This document shows positions 9,647-17,770 of a stretch of 64,000 nt of DNA, piece by piece; position 1 is the first letter of the stretch; every line of letters starts with the position of its first letter. Source of the stretch: Pseudomonadota bacterium (GTDB taxonomy: Bacteria > Desulfobacterota > Desulfovibrionia > Desulfovibrionales > Desulfovibrionaceae). The translations under genes were made by a program, and so were the position numbers. The notes under the pieces were generated by a model. It did not search any database and was not told the DNA's origin. It worked only from the letters and a program-made list of their open reading frames with translations. The stretch is from the NCBI GenBank assembly GCA_018816865.1, contig JAHIUW010000031.1, positions 35,819 to 99,818 of the forward strand, in the 5' to 3' direction.

Positions 9647-10768
9647 ATGAACCGCATTCATTATACCAAACCCTCCATCACCGAGCTTGAAGTCAGTTAC
9701 GCGACGGACGCGGCTCGGAACGGCTGGGGTGAGCATTGCTACGAATACATCGGACGCTTTGAGGAGGGCTTCCGCAGCCATCTCGGCGTAAGGCACGCCA
9801 TCGCGACCTCCAGCTGCACCGGAGCTTTGCATATGGGCCTAGCGGCACTAGGCGTTGGCCCCGGGGACGAGGTCGTCCTTGCCGACACGAACTGGATCGC
9901 TAGCGTGGCGCCGGTCTTGCACCTTGGTGCCACCCCGGTCCTCGTTGATATCCTGGTGGACTCCTGGTGCCTAGACCCCGTACAGGTAGAAAGGGCCATC
10001 ACTCCGCGAACCAAGGCGATCATCGCTGTGCATCTCTATGGAAACCTCTGCGCGATGGATGAACTGTTGGCTATCGGAGAACGGCACGGCATCACTGTGG
10101 TGGAGGACGCCGCAGAGGCGATCGGTTCGGTCCTGCACGGCAGGCGGGCTGGTTCTATGGGGCGTTTTGGGGCGTTTTCTTTTCACGGGACAAAGACGCT
10201 GACCACGGGGGAGGGAGGCGTGTTTGTCACCAACGACGACGAGCTCTACGAAAAGGTCCTGACCCTTAGCAATCACGGCCGCTCCAGGAAACAGCAGAAG
10301 CAGTTTTGGCCCGACGAGGTGGGATTCAAGTACAAGATGTCCAACGTGCAGGCGGCCATCGGCTGTGGACAACTGGAGCGTATTGGAGAACTTATTTTCC
10401 GCAAGCGTGAAATCATGGCTTACTACCGTGAGCGTCTTCGGGAATTTGATGGGCTGCATCTGAATCCCGAGCCTGAAGGCACGGTCATTGGGGCCTGGAT
10501 GCCCACGGCTGTGTTCGCGCCGGAGACCAACGTCACCCGCGAGCGTCTGCAAGAGGCTTTTGATGCAATGAATATCGACGCCCGAGTTTTCTTTCACCCC
10601 CTATCCTGCCTGCCCATGTTCGAACAGCGGCCGGAAAATATTCATGCCTGGGACATCCCTGGGCGTGCCATCAACCTGCCAAGCTACCACGATATGACCG
10701 AGGCGGATCTGGAGCGCGTGGCAGACGTGCTGGACGCTCTCTGCACCCGCCCTGGCGGAGGGGAATAG
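9647..10768 (+). CDS. DegT/DnrJ/EryC1/StrS family sugar aminotransferase
   Basis: 373 aa, typical length. The PLP lysine lies in FSFHGTKTLTTGEGGVF (about residue 183); the VVEDAAEAIGS segment carries the cofactor-ring aspartate. The family transaminates keto sugars on nucleotide carriers, usually at C3 or C4. It sits 45 bp after the methyltransferase and 1 bp before the ATP-grasp gene. The expected product is an amino sugar whose amine could be acylated by the next gene's enzyme; that step is inference. Confidence 0.9.
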   Translation: MNRIHYTKPSITELEVSYATDAARNGWGEHCYEYIGRFEEGFRSHLGVRHAIATSSCTGALHMGLAALGVGPGDEVVLADTNWIASVAPVLHLGATPVLVDILVDSWCLDPVQVERAITPRTKAIIAVHLYGNLCAMDELLAIGERHGITVVEDAAEAIGSVLHGRRAGSMGRFGAFSFHGTKTLTTGEGGVFVTNDDELYEKVLTLSNHGRSRKQQKQFWPDEVGFKYKMSNVQAAIGCGQLERIGELIFRKREIMAYYRERLREFDGLHLNPEPEGTVIGAWMPTAVFAPETNVTRERLQEAFDAMNIDARVFFHPLSCLPMFEQRPENIHAWDIPGRAINLPSYHDMTEADLERVADVLDALCTRPGGGE

Positions 10769-10769
10769 T

Positions 10770-11807
10770 ATGCGGATTCAAGGGGCGCAGACCAGGGTCA
10801 TGATCGCCGGGGTGGGTGGTGCCTCTCTGGGTACGGAAATCTTCAAATCCCTGGTGTTGGCCGGGGGGGTGGAGATCTACGGCTGCGACGTCTCGCCTAC
10901 GGCCTACGGACTGTACCAGCCGGGATTTGCCAAGACCTACAGGATTACGCGGGACCGATACGTGGACCAGGTGCTGGACTGTTGCCGAGACGCTGGGGTG
11001 GAGTTTCTGATCCCTGGGGGCGAGCAGCCCATGGCCCTGCTCGGGGCTGCCGCAGAGCGCCTGGAAGCCGCGGGTGTAAGGCTGTTGATGAACGCGCCTG
11101 GGGTGGTGGCCGCTTGTTCTGACAAAAACGAGACCTTCCGGCTCCTGGCTTCTCTCCAGGTGCCCATGCCCAGGACTGCGGGCATCGGCCTTGATTTCGA
11201 CGCGCAGACTGTGGGCTTGCCTTGCATCGTCAAGCCCGCAACCGATTCCGGGGGTAGCGCGGGTGTCTTCTTCGCATTGACGACCGAAGAAGTAGCCGTC
11301 TACGCGGACTACATCCGACGCATGGGGGGGACCCCCGTGGCCCAGGAATACGTGGACGAAGGCGAGGGGGAGTTCACCATCGGCGTGCTTTCCCTGCCCG
11401 ATGGCACGATTGTTGGTTCTATTGCGCTTAGGCGGGTGTTTGACGCCAAGCTTTCGGTGTCCTACCGTGGCCGGGGTGGCCTCATCTCTAGCGGCTACTC
11501 CCAGGGCTACATTGACCATTTTCCGGGCCTCTGCCGTCAAGCCGAGCGCATTGCCGCTGGCATCGGCAGTCGTGGCCCCATCAATGTCCAGGGCCGGGTG
11601 CGTGGCGGGGTGCTGCTGCCCTTCGAGATCAATCCCCGCTTCTCGGCTTCCACCCACCTTCGCTCCTTGGCGGGCTTCAACGAGATCGAAATGCTCATTC
11701 GCTACCACCTGACGGGGCGGCGACCCGAGGCCCCGACTATCCGCCCGGGCTGGTACCTGCGCAGTTTGGCTGAGGATTTTATCCCTGTGGAGAAGATTCT
11801 GCCATGA
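10770..11807 (+). CDS. ATP-grasp ligase
   Basis: 345 aa with an N-terminal Rossmann-like preATP-grasp part and an ATP-grasp core: CIVKPATDSGGSAGV (ATP-binding lysine and glycine loop) near residue 150 and LLPFEINPRFSAST near 290, which supplies the Mg-binding Glu and Asn. It resembles the carbamoyl-phosphate synthase large-chain/peptide-ligase branch. These enzymes form acyl-phosphate intermediates and join a carboxylate to an amine or other nucleophile. Between an aminotransferase and an SDR it may attach an amino or hydroxy acid to an amino sugar; the substrate cannot be read from sequence. Confidence 0.8.
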   Translation: MRIQGAQTRVMIAGVGGASLGTEIFKSLVLAGGVEIYGCDVSPTAYGLYQPGFAKTYRITRDRYVDQVLDCCRDAGVEFLIPGGEQPMALLGAAAERLEAAGVRLLMNAPGVVAACSDKNETFRLLASLQVPMPRTAGIGLDFDAQTVGLPCIVKPATDSGGSAGVFFALTTEEVAVYADYIRRMGGTPVAQEYVDEGEGEFTIGVLSLPDGTIVGSIALRRVFDAKLSVSYRGRGGLISSGYSQGYIDHFPGLCRQAERIAAGIGSRGPINVQGRVRGGVLLPFEINPRFSASTHLRSLAGFNEIEMLIRYHLTGRRPEAPTIRPGWYLRSLAEDFIPVEKILP

Positions 11808-13066
11808 TCTGCTGGATCACTGAACGCCTGGGTACTGCACCGTTTTCATCCGTCCTGCCCGAGGGGGCAGTGCGTGTGGACATAAGAGAACTGGTCGACC
11901 GCGGCGGCAATCCCGCTGAGGAGCTGCTGGGCCGCACGGATGCCGCGCTTGAGGCCCTTGAGAGTGGCTGGCGGGTGCTCCTTTGCTGCGACCATGGCAT
12001 TTCGCGGAGCAATGCCATGGCTGCCTTGGTGTTGGCCCTGGCCGAGGGCCTGTCGTTCTCGGTGGCAGTGCGCAGGGTACTGGATGCAACGGGCGACGCT
12101 GAAATGCACTTGGACATGCTTGGAACGGCCCGCGCCGCGTATGCCCGAAGGAGCGGCGAGGCCGAAATCCGCAGGGATGACTCCTGCTGGTTGTTGACGG
12201 GCGGGCAGGGCTATCTCGGCTCCGCATTGCGCCGAGCGGCTCCCCCGGGGGTCCGCATCGCCGCCCCGTCGCACGGAGAGCTTGACCTGCTACGGGGCAG
12301 CGCAGGACTTGATCTGTTTGTCCGGGACCACGGCGTGTCGCGCATTTTGCATTTCGCTACGCCCCGGGTCGGGAACGTCAACTCGGCCTTGGGAGAGAGC
12401 TTGGTGATGCTGCGCAACGTGCTGGACACCTGCGCAGCCAATGGAGCCTCCCTGCTGCTCCCCTCGCGTTGGGAAGTCTTCTCCGGGGACGAGGGGACCC
12501 GCATCGAGGCCGACGAGGAAAGGCCGTTGCGGCCTAAGGGGATACTGGGTGACACCAAATTTCTGCTGGAGACCCTGGCCCAGGAGTACGCGCAGCGCTC
12601 GGGCCTGGAGGTGACAATCCTGCGGAGCGGCCTCGTCTACGGGCGGGGCGGCGGCCCGAATTTCATGCAGGGCTTCGTCAGGCGGGCGCTGGGCGGTGGC
12701 CCCATCGTCACTCATGCCTACCGCAACGGACCGCCTGCGTTGGACCTGCTCCACCAGGACGATTGGGTCCGGGCTTGCCTCAGTCTGTTGAAAGACGGGG
12801 CAGGAGGTGGTGTCTACCACTGTGGGTCCGGGCGGCTGGTCCAGACGCACGACGTGGCGCTGGGGATCGCGACGGCGTTGTCGTCACCGAGCCGAGTGGA
12901 AGCCGTGCGGATTGACGACGTCACGGCCAATGTGCTGCTGGTTTCGGAGAAGCTGAATCGGGCGACCGGGTGGACGCCCGAGAAGGAATTCGAGACGGAA
13001 CTGCCCCTGTTCGCCAGAGACAACGCGGCAACAACATCGCAAACGGGAGGATTCCATGGCGGATAG
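11804..13066 (+). CDS. Fusion: dual-specificity-phosphatase-like domain plus NAD-dependent epimerase/dehydratase-like domain
   Basis: 420 aa. Residues about 1-115 resemble a cysteine phosphatase: the P-loop CDHGISRS (Cys62-x5-Arg68-Ser69) follows a hydrophobic strand (WRVLLC), and Asp26 could be the upstream general acid. Residues about 128-405 are an extended SDR with LTGGQGYLGS (133-139). At the usual YxxxK site it reads LGDTK, so the catalytic Tyr position is Leu. Start overlaps the ATP-grasp gene (ATGA) and the end overlaps the next methyltransferase by 11 bp, so it is a real member of the operon. I do not know a characterised protein with this architecture; activity is unknown. Confidence 0.78.
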   Translation: MICWITERLGTAPFSSVLPEGAVRVDIRELVDRGGNPAEELLGRTDAALEALESGWRVLLCCDHGISRSNAMAALVLALAEGLSFSVAVRRVLDATGDAEMHLDMLGTARAAYARRSGEAEIRRDDSCWLLTGGQGYLGSALRRAAPPGVRIAAPSHGELDLLRGSAGLDLFVRDHGVSRILHFATPRVGNVNSALGESLVMLRNVLDTCAANGASLLLPSRWEVFSGDEGTRIEADEERPLRPKGILGDTKFLLETLAQEYAQRSGLEVTILRSGLVYGRGGGPNFMQGFVRRALGGGPIVTHAYRNGPPALDLLHQDDWVRACLSLLKDGAGGGVYHCGSGRLVQTHDVALGIATALSSPSRVEAVRIDDVTANVLLVSEKLNRATGWTPEKEFETELPLFARDNAATTSQTGGFHGG

Positions 13067-13844
13067 AAGCGAAGAGAAGAGGCGTCAGGAATCGTTCATC
13101 TGGTCCAGGACGAAATTTCATAGTGAATACAATATGTTTCTGGCGCAATATAAGGCTGAGTCCTGCCTTGAGAACAAGGTTGGAAAGAGCCTGCTGGACA
13201 TCGCTTGTGGGGATGGGCTGATGACTGAGATTTTTGCGGCTCATTTCGAGACGGTCGTTGGCGTCGACGCCAACGGCGTGCATTTGGCCGAGGCCAGGAA
13301 ACGCCTTCCCGGGGTCGAGTTCCACGAGAATTTGATCGAGGAGTTGGATTTGGATGCGGCCTTCGACACCATTACCATGCTCGACCTCTTGGAGCACGTC
13401 GAGGACCCCGCGGCGGTACTGCGCAAGGCGGCTTCGATGCTCACGGACGATGGCGTGCTAATCGTGCACGTCCCCAATGCGTATGCCATCAACAGGCGGC
13501 TGGCCGTCCTCATGGGGACGTTGGAGCACTGCGAGGAGCTGTCCCCTTTCGACATCGAGATCGCGGGGCACCGGCGTTCCTATTCTCTGGATTCCCTGTG
13601 CCACGAGGTGGAATGCGCCGGGCTCAAGATTCGATCCACCGGGGGCATCTTCTACAAGATGTTGTCTACTGCCCAGATGGATTGGTTTCTGAAAAACGGC
13701 CTATGGGAGGGCAACGAGTTCGGCTGGGGCCGTGTGGGCGGCCCCGGGAGAGACTGGAAGGCAGAATTCTGTCGGGCGTCCTACGAGCTTGGCAAGAAAC
13801 AGCCCGAGGACTGCAACATCATCTACGCCTGCATCACTAAGTAA
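13056..13844 (+). CDS. Class I SAM-dependent methyltransferase
   Basis: 262 aa. Motif I LLDIACGDGLMTEIF lies near residue 49 and the post-I acidic VVGVDANGVHLAEA follows, with ITMLDLLEHVEDPAAVL as motif II. No membrane segments. The ATG has a GGGAGG site 5 bp upstream, inside the end of the preceding gene. In sugar clusters such proteins usually O- or N-methylate the sugar or a side group; the target here is unknown. It is distinct in architecture from the Zn-type C-methyltransferase at 8363. Confidence 0.85.
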   Translation: MADRSEEKRRQESFIWSRTKFHSEYNMFLAQYKAESCLENKVGKSLLDIACGDGLMTEIFAAHFETVVGVDANGVHLAEARKRLPGVEFHENLIEELDLDAAFDTITMLDLLEHVEDPAAVLRKAASMLTDDGVLIVHVPNAYAINRRLAVLMGTLEHCEELSPFDIEIAGHRRSYSLDSLCHEVECAGLKIRSTGGIFYKMLSTAQMDWFLKNGLWEGNEFGWGRVGGPGRDWKAEFCRASYELGKKQPEDCNIIYACITK

Positions 13845-13878
13845 GGGCGCAACTCCGTATCGGGACACAGAGGGATTT

Positions 13879-14658
13879 ATGGACCCAATCTTAGATTTCA
13901 AGCGTCAGGTCGAGGATAATGTCATGGCCCTGGGCCGGGACGTGGACGCGCAGGCCCTGTCGCGGATATGGTCGCGCGAGACCAACCGCAACGGCTACAC
14001 CTACAACTTTTCCTGGTTGGGCCGCCCCATCATTCAGTATCCGCAGGACATGGTCGCCATGCAGGAGTTGATCTGGCAGATCAAGCCCGACCTGATCATC
14101 GAGACCGGCATCGCCCATGGCGGTTCGCTCATCTTCAGTGCCTCCATGCTGGCCATGCTGGACATGGCCGAGGCCATCGAACTCGGCGCGAGCATTGACC
14201 CCAAAGCATCCAAGCGCAAGGTACTGGGCATCGACATCGATATACGCGCCCACAACCGCGCCGCCATCGAGGCTCATCCCATGGCTTCGCGCATCCAGAT
14301 GATCCAGGGCTCGTCCATCGCCGATGAAGTTATCGCCCAGGTGCAGGACATTGCCGCGGGGTACTCTCGAGTGCTTGTCTGTCTGGACTCCATGCACACC
14401 CATGAGCATGTCTTGGCGGAACTGGAGGCCTACGCTCCCTTGGTCAGCCTCGGCAGCTACTGCGTTGTGTTTGACACCCTTATTGAAGACATGCCGTCGG
14501 ATCTGTTTGCGGACAGGCCGTGGGGCAAGGGTGACAACCCTAAGACCGCTGTCTGGGAGTACCGCAAGACCCACTCCGAGTTTGAGGTCGACACGGATAT
14601 CCCCCACAAGCTGCTGATTACCGTGGCACCGGATGGATACTTGAAGCGGGTGTCGTGA
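13879..14658 (+). CDS. Cephalosporin hydroxylase (CmcI) family protein
   Basis: 259 aa from the ATG at 13879, preceded by AGAGGG at 7 bp. Upstream open frame to 13732 is the shadow of the preceding gene. CmcI hallmarks: NFSWLGRPIIQYPQDM, ETGIAHGGSLIFSASML (SAM-binding glycine loop), and the acidic LDSMHTHEHV. Despite the family name, its fold is a SAM-dependent methyltransferase, and members are common in O-antigen and deoxy-sugar clusters where they probably methylate hydroxyls. Last gene of the 4399-14658 operon. Exact substrate unknown. Confidence 0.85.
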   Translation: MDPILDFKRQVEDNVMALGRDVDAQALSRIWSRETNRNGYTYNFSWLGRPIIQYPQDMVAMQELIWQIKPDLIIETGIAHGGSLIFSASMLAMLDMAEAIELGASIDPKASKRKVLGIDIDIRAHNRAAIEAHPMASRIQMIQGSSIADEVIAQVQDIAAGYSRVLVCLDSMHTHEHVLAELEAYAPLVSLGSYCVVFDTLIEDMPSDLFADRPWGKGDNPKTAVWEYRKTHSEFEVDTDIPHKLLITVAPDGYLKRVS

Positions 14659-14801
14659 GAATTCCGCACGTGGGGAGGGGGAGGACAGATTCTCTCAGGG
14701 GACAAGGCCTGGAGGGGGGTGCTCCCTGAGGATAGCTTTCTCCGGGGTTCTAGTTGCTTGAGTCTGAACTATTTGTGGTAGGTGTTTTGACCCCTATCCC
14801 T

Positions 14802-15110
14802 AAACTGTACCGGTCGAACGTGCGGGTATCCCACTTGGTGGAATGGCTCTCTGGCAACGGTTCCTGATACACGGCGAAGGAAACCGTAGAGTTCGCCACA
14901 TGGCTCGGCCTTCTGGCCCGCTTTACCCTGGTCAGAAGCACGGAGAGCAAGGGTATGGCCGAGGCGTTCGTCAAAACGTTCAAGCGGGATTACGTCGGAA
15001 GCCACCCTTGTCTCGACGCCGTAACGGCCATGGGTAAACTCGCAGGATGGTTTGAGGACTACAACGAAAATGCGCCCCACAAGAGGCTAAGGATGCGTTC
15101 TTTTCGATAA
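14802..15110 (+). pseudogene. Decayed IS3-family transposase (ORFB 3' part)
   Basis: Read in one frame, the strand gives VEWLSGNGS, then TGA at 14865-14867, then YTAKETVEFATWLGLL, GMAEAFVKTFKRDYV and WFEDYNENAPHKRLRM, ending at TAA 15108. This is the C-terminal half of an IS3-type integrase core. Two lesions are visible: the usual DNGSCY motif has become GNGS-stop-Y, which loses both the second catalytic Asp (D to G) and the Cys codon. The 5' half and orfA are absent. The remnant marks the boundary between two oppositely oriented polysaccharide blocks. Confidence 0.85.
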
Positions 15111-15145
15111 TTCATCCGTTCATTGCAAACGTCTGCCTGTCCGGT

Positions 15146-15229
15146 TTTATAGGGGCAACTCCAGTTTGGGTATCTGGTTCTATGGGGGCAACTCCAGTTT
15201 GGGTATCTGGTTCTATGGGGGCAACTCCA
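15146..15229. repeat. 33-bp tandem repeat, about 2.5 copies
   Basis: The block GGGGCAACTCCAGTTT recurs exactly 33 bp apart: the GCAACT core is at 15155, 15188 and 15221, with GGGTATCTGGTTCTAT between copies. The third copy diverges after CTCCA. It lies right behind the decayed IS3 gene and could be part of the old insertion's end or a slippage product. Units abut with no variable spacers, so it is not a CRISPR array. Confidence 0.85.
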
Positions 15230-15254
15230 AGTGGGCTGTTCCAAGATGGAGCGG

Positions 15255-16532
15255 TTAGCTGGATAGAGAGCCTTCTATCAGGGCTGTCCTCTCGTGCGCT
15301 TGGGAGTTATTTGGGTGGTATTCTGCTGATGCGAGTCCCGCCAGAGCCCAGAATTGCTTAGAGAATTCACCACTGAATAGGTTCATTTCGACCATCGCCC
15401 CCGTCATCGCTGCAATCCAGATAATAAGGTAATATCTTCTCTTGCGATCCTCTGTCTTGATTAGGCCGGTGACCAAGTTTCCATAGGTCCAGATGATGAA
15501 CGCGCTTAGCGTTACTGCGGCCATACTACCATAAGATGCAGCAACACGCAGGAACGTGTTATGTACGATGTGCTTTACATGTAGCACGTTGTGCTCGAAT
15601 TTGGGGCCAAGTCCTATGAGAGGGTGGTCCGAAATGACGTCAAGGGCCAGTCTGTATGATTTAATACGTGTTTGGACGGTTTTCGGGGACATGGCGATGA
15701 GCCTGTTGTTGGCTTCCTGGATTACTGGCCAGAGAAGAAAGGTACCTAATAGTGCCACTGCTAAAATGGAACAAAGGATGATGCCGGGATGAATGCCGCG
15801 TTTCTTTGGGTTTTTTGTTAGAATCCGGAATAGGCCGAACAGGACAGCGAGGCTCGCGTAGAAGATGAGGGTCGCCACCCAAGTACTCCTGGATAGAGAC
15901 ATTATCAATCCCGTAACGATGACAAGTGAAGAGAAGACCCCTGCAAGTCTCTTGAGTGGGTTATGGTGCAGTATCCAGCGCATCCCGATGGCAAGCCCAA
16001 CGATTCCTGAAATACCGTAGCTGCCTCGAGATTTCATTAGGCCTGTCGCACCATTATGGATAACTCCAAAGAGTTCGAAAGATTTATTTGACGTTAATGT
16101 CGAGAGGGGTTCGAAGTAGGGCACGATGCCGAAGATGTGCCCTAGGCCTATGATGGGAGGGAGCAGTGTACTGGCAAGGATAGCTGCTTCCCAGTGGCTC
16201 TTGTGGATGTGTGATGCCACTGTGAAGGCCACAAAAAAAAGAAGGCCGGCGCCAATGCAAGGGGTACTGGCGGAAAGAGCTTGTTTTAGAGGGAGATGGT
16301 AGAGATTTCCGCCTACGACAAGCATGATGAATGCTCCCAGGCAAGATAGTATTCCGTAGCTTGGCATCAGCCAATTTTTGGGGTGGGTGATTCCCCAATA
16401 CAATATCAAAACGGCGAACAGGGCGGCCGCTGCGTTGGGGGGAGAAAGATTGAACCCCACTTTGAGTAAGTGGAATTCGGCGAAAGGCAGCAGGACGAGG
16501 CAGAGCAAGGCGAAGATGTGATGGAGGCTCAT
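15255..16532 (-). CDS. O-antigen ligase/polymerase-like membrane protein (second)
   Basis: 425 aa, about ten to twelve hydrophobic segments, with the Wzy_C-type region VHNTFLRVAASYGSMAAV at about residues 325-342 preceded by a periplasmic loop carrying PLIGLGPKFE. It is last in the minus-strand block after the GT4 gene, which it overlaps by 4 bp. Base composition is visibly more AT-rich than the flanking operon, in line with transfer of this block. It could be the O-unit polymerase (Wzy) for the flippase encoded at 19696, with the protein at 2948 as ligase, or the reverse. Confidence 0.82.
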   Translation of the reverse strand: MSLHHIFALLCLVLLPFAEFHLLKVGFNLSPPNAAAALFAVLILYWGITHPKNWLMPSYGILSCLGAFIMLVVGGNLYHLPLKQALSASTPCIGAGLLFFVAFTVASHIHKSHWEAAILASTLLPPIIGLGHIFGIVPYFEPLSTLTSNKSFELFGVIHNGATGLMKSRGSYGISGIVGLAIGMRWILHHNPLKRLAGVFSSLVIVTGLIMSLSRSTWVATLIFYASLAVLFGLFRILTKNPKKRGIHPGIILCSILAVALLGTFLLWPVIQEANNRLIAMSPKTVQTRIKSYRLALDVISDHPLIGLGPKFEHNVLHVKHIVHNTFLRVAASYGSMAAVTLSAFIIWTYGNLVTGLIKTEDRKRRYYLIIWIAAMTGAMVEMNLFSGEFSKQFWALAGLASAEYHPNNSQAHERTALIEGSLSS

Positions 16533-17671
16533 GGGGCATTCACCTGCTCGAAAACGCGGGTCAGATTGGTGATTTCATTTGCGATGGAATGGCTGGATTG
16601 TATTTTAGCCATCGCCTGTGTTCCTGCCTTAATGAGTATTAAGGGGTCCACGATTACTCGGCGCATAGCTTCTGCAAGTTTAGGTGGATGGCCAAAAGGA
16701 ACTAACCAACCAGTCTTGCCGTGGTCGATTATATCCGGCACTCCGCCAACCAGAGTGGCGATACACGGAATGCCCAAAGATGCGGCCTCTAGGATACAGC
16801 GCGGTGTGCCCTCCGACAGAGAAGGGAGCAGCAGGCAATCAATTTTTAGCATTTGATTCAAAGGTTGGGCAACCCAGGTGTGGAATCGGACGATCTCCTG
16901 AAGGCCAAGGTTCTTTGTAAGATTAAGAAGCTGTTGAGAATAGTTACCTTCACCGTAGATGTCCAAGGTGGCTTTTGTACCCTCTGCGTGGAGTTTTGCC
17001 AGGGCCTTGAGGGCATACTGGATTCCTTTGTCTGAGCTGAGGCGTGCAAAGATGCCAAAATGAATCTGCCCGTTGGTGTCCCTCCAGTTTTTTTTGAGTT
17101 CATGTTGCTCAACGCTGATGGGCGCGAGGTGGATTGCCTTGCCTTCTGGTACGCCATACTTGCTCTGTAGCAATTCGATGATGCCCGGTGATATAGCGAT
17201 GATATCGTCGGCAAGGGCCAAAGATATCTTGGTGGCCAATGCGTATATCCACGTCCTTGGTGACCAGCAAAGACTCGGAGGAATAGGATCACCCGCGATG
17301 TGCAGCCCCAGGCGTACGGATTTAAGCCCTAGGATCCGGGCAAGTTGTATGGCTATGCCAGAGGCCAAGCCGGGCCAAAGAAACATGGCCAGGACGTAGT
17401 CGGGGCGGCACTTAAGGATGGACCATAAGATTCTTAGTGCCGCAGGGAGAATCAAGATGCGGCCGAACCGGTTCATGGTTTGAGTGGGGATGCAGGTTAT
17501 TCCTTCACTGATTCTGGGGGTGATATTGTCCGGGGCGGTGGAATAGAAAAGTAGCGAGAGCTTCATCTTTTGCGATAAGTATCGCCCCCAGAGCTCTAAC
17601 CTGCGGATGGTTCCTCCCTTGGTGGAGAGAGGTGCGGTTACAAGGAGGATGTTTAACGAGGCGGTTTTCAT
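16529..17671 (-). CDS. Glycosyltransferase family 4
   Basis: 380 aa from the ATG at 17671; an upstream TTG (17728) keeps the frame open but adds unconserved residues. N-terminal LNILLVTAPLSTKGGT, central FGIFARLSSDKGIQYALKAL and C-terminal LLPSLSEGTPRCILEAASLGIPCIAT are the GT-B, GT4 pattern with the EGxPxxxxEA nucleotide-sugar site. A retaining transfer from a nucleotide sugar to the growing glycan on the cytoplasmic face is expected; donor and acceptor are unknown. Overlaps the downstream polymerase-like gene by 4 bp. The start lacks a strong ribosome binding site. Confidence 0.88.
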   Translation of the reverse strand: MKTASLNILLVTAPLSTKGGTIRRLELWGRYLSQKMKLSLLFYSTAPDNITPRISEGITCIPTQTMNRFGRILILPAALRILWSILKCRPDYVLAMFLWPGLASGIAIQLARILGLKSVRLGLHIAGDPIPPSLCWSPRTWIYALATKISLALADDIIAISPGIIELLQSKYGVPEGKAIHLAPISVEQHELKKNWRDTNGQIHFGIFARLSSDKGIQYALKALAKLHAEGTKATLDIYGEGNYSQQLLNLTKNLGLQEIVRFHTWVAQPLNQMLKIDCLLLPSLSEGTPRCILEAASLGIPCIATLVGGVPDIIDHGKTGWLVPFGHPPKLAEAMRRVIVDPLILIKAGTQAMAKIQSSHSIANEITNLTRVFEQVNAP

Positions 17672-17770
17672 TGGATATACGTTTTGGCTAAATAATATAC
17701 TCTGGCGCCATTGAAGTCGTCCTGTCAACAGTTATTGTTTGTGCGTGGCACGGCGGGTGACAGCGGATCG

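Noticed and set aside
15146..15229. Possible CRISPR array
   Set aside because: Repeat units of 33 bp directly abut, only 2.5 copies, no unique spacers and no cas genes nearby.
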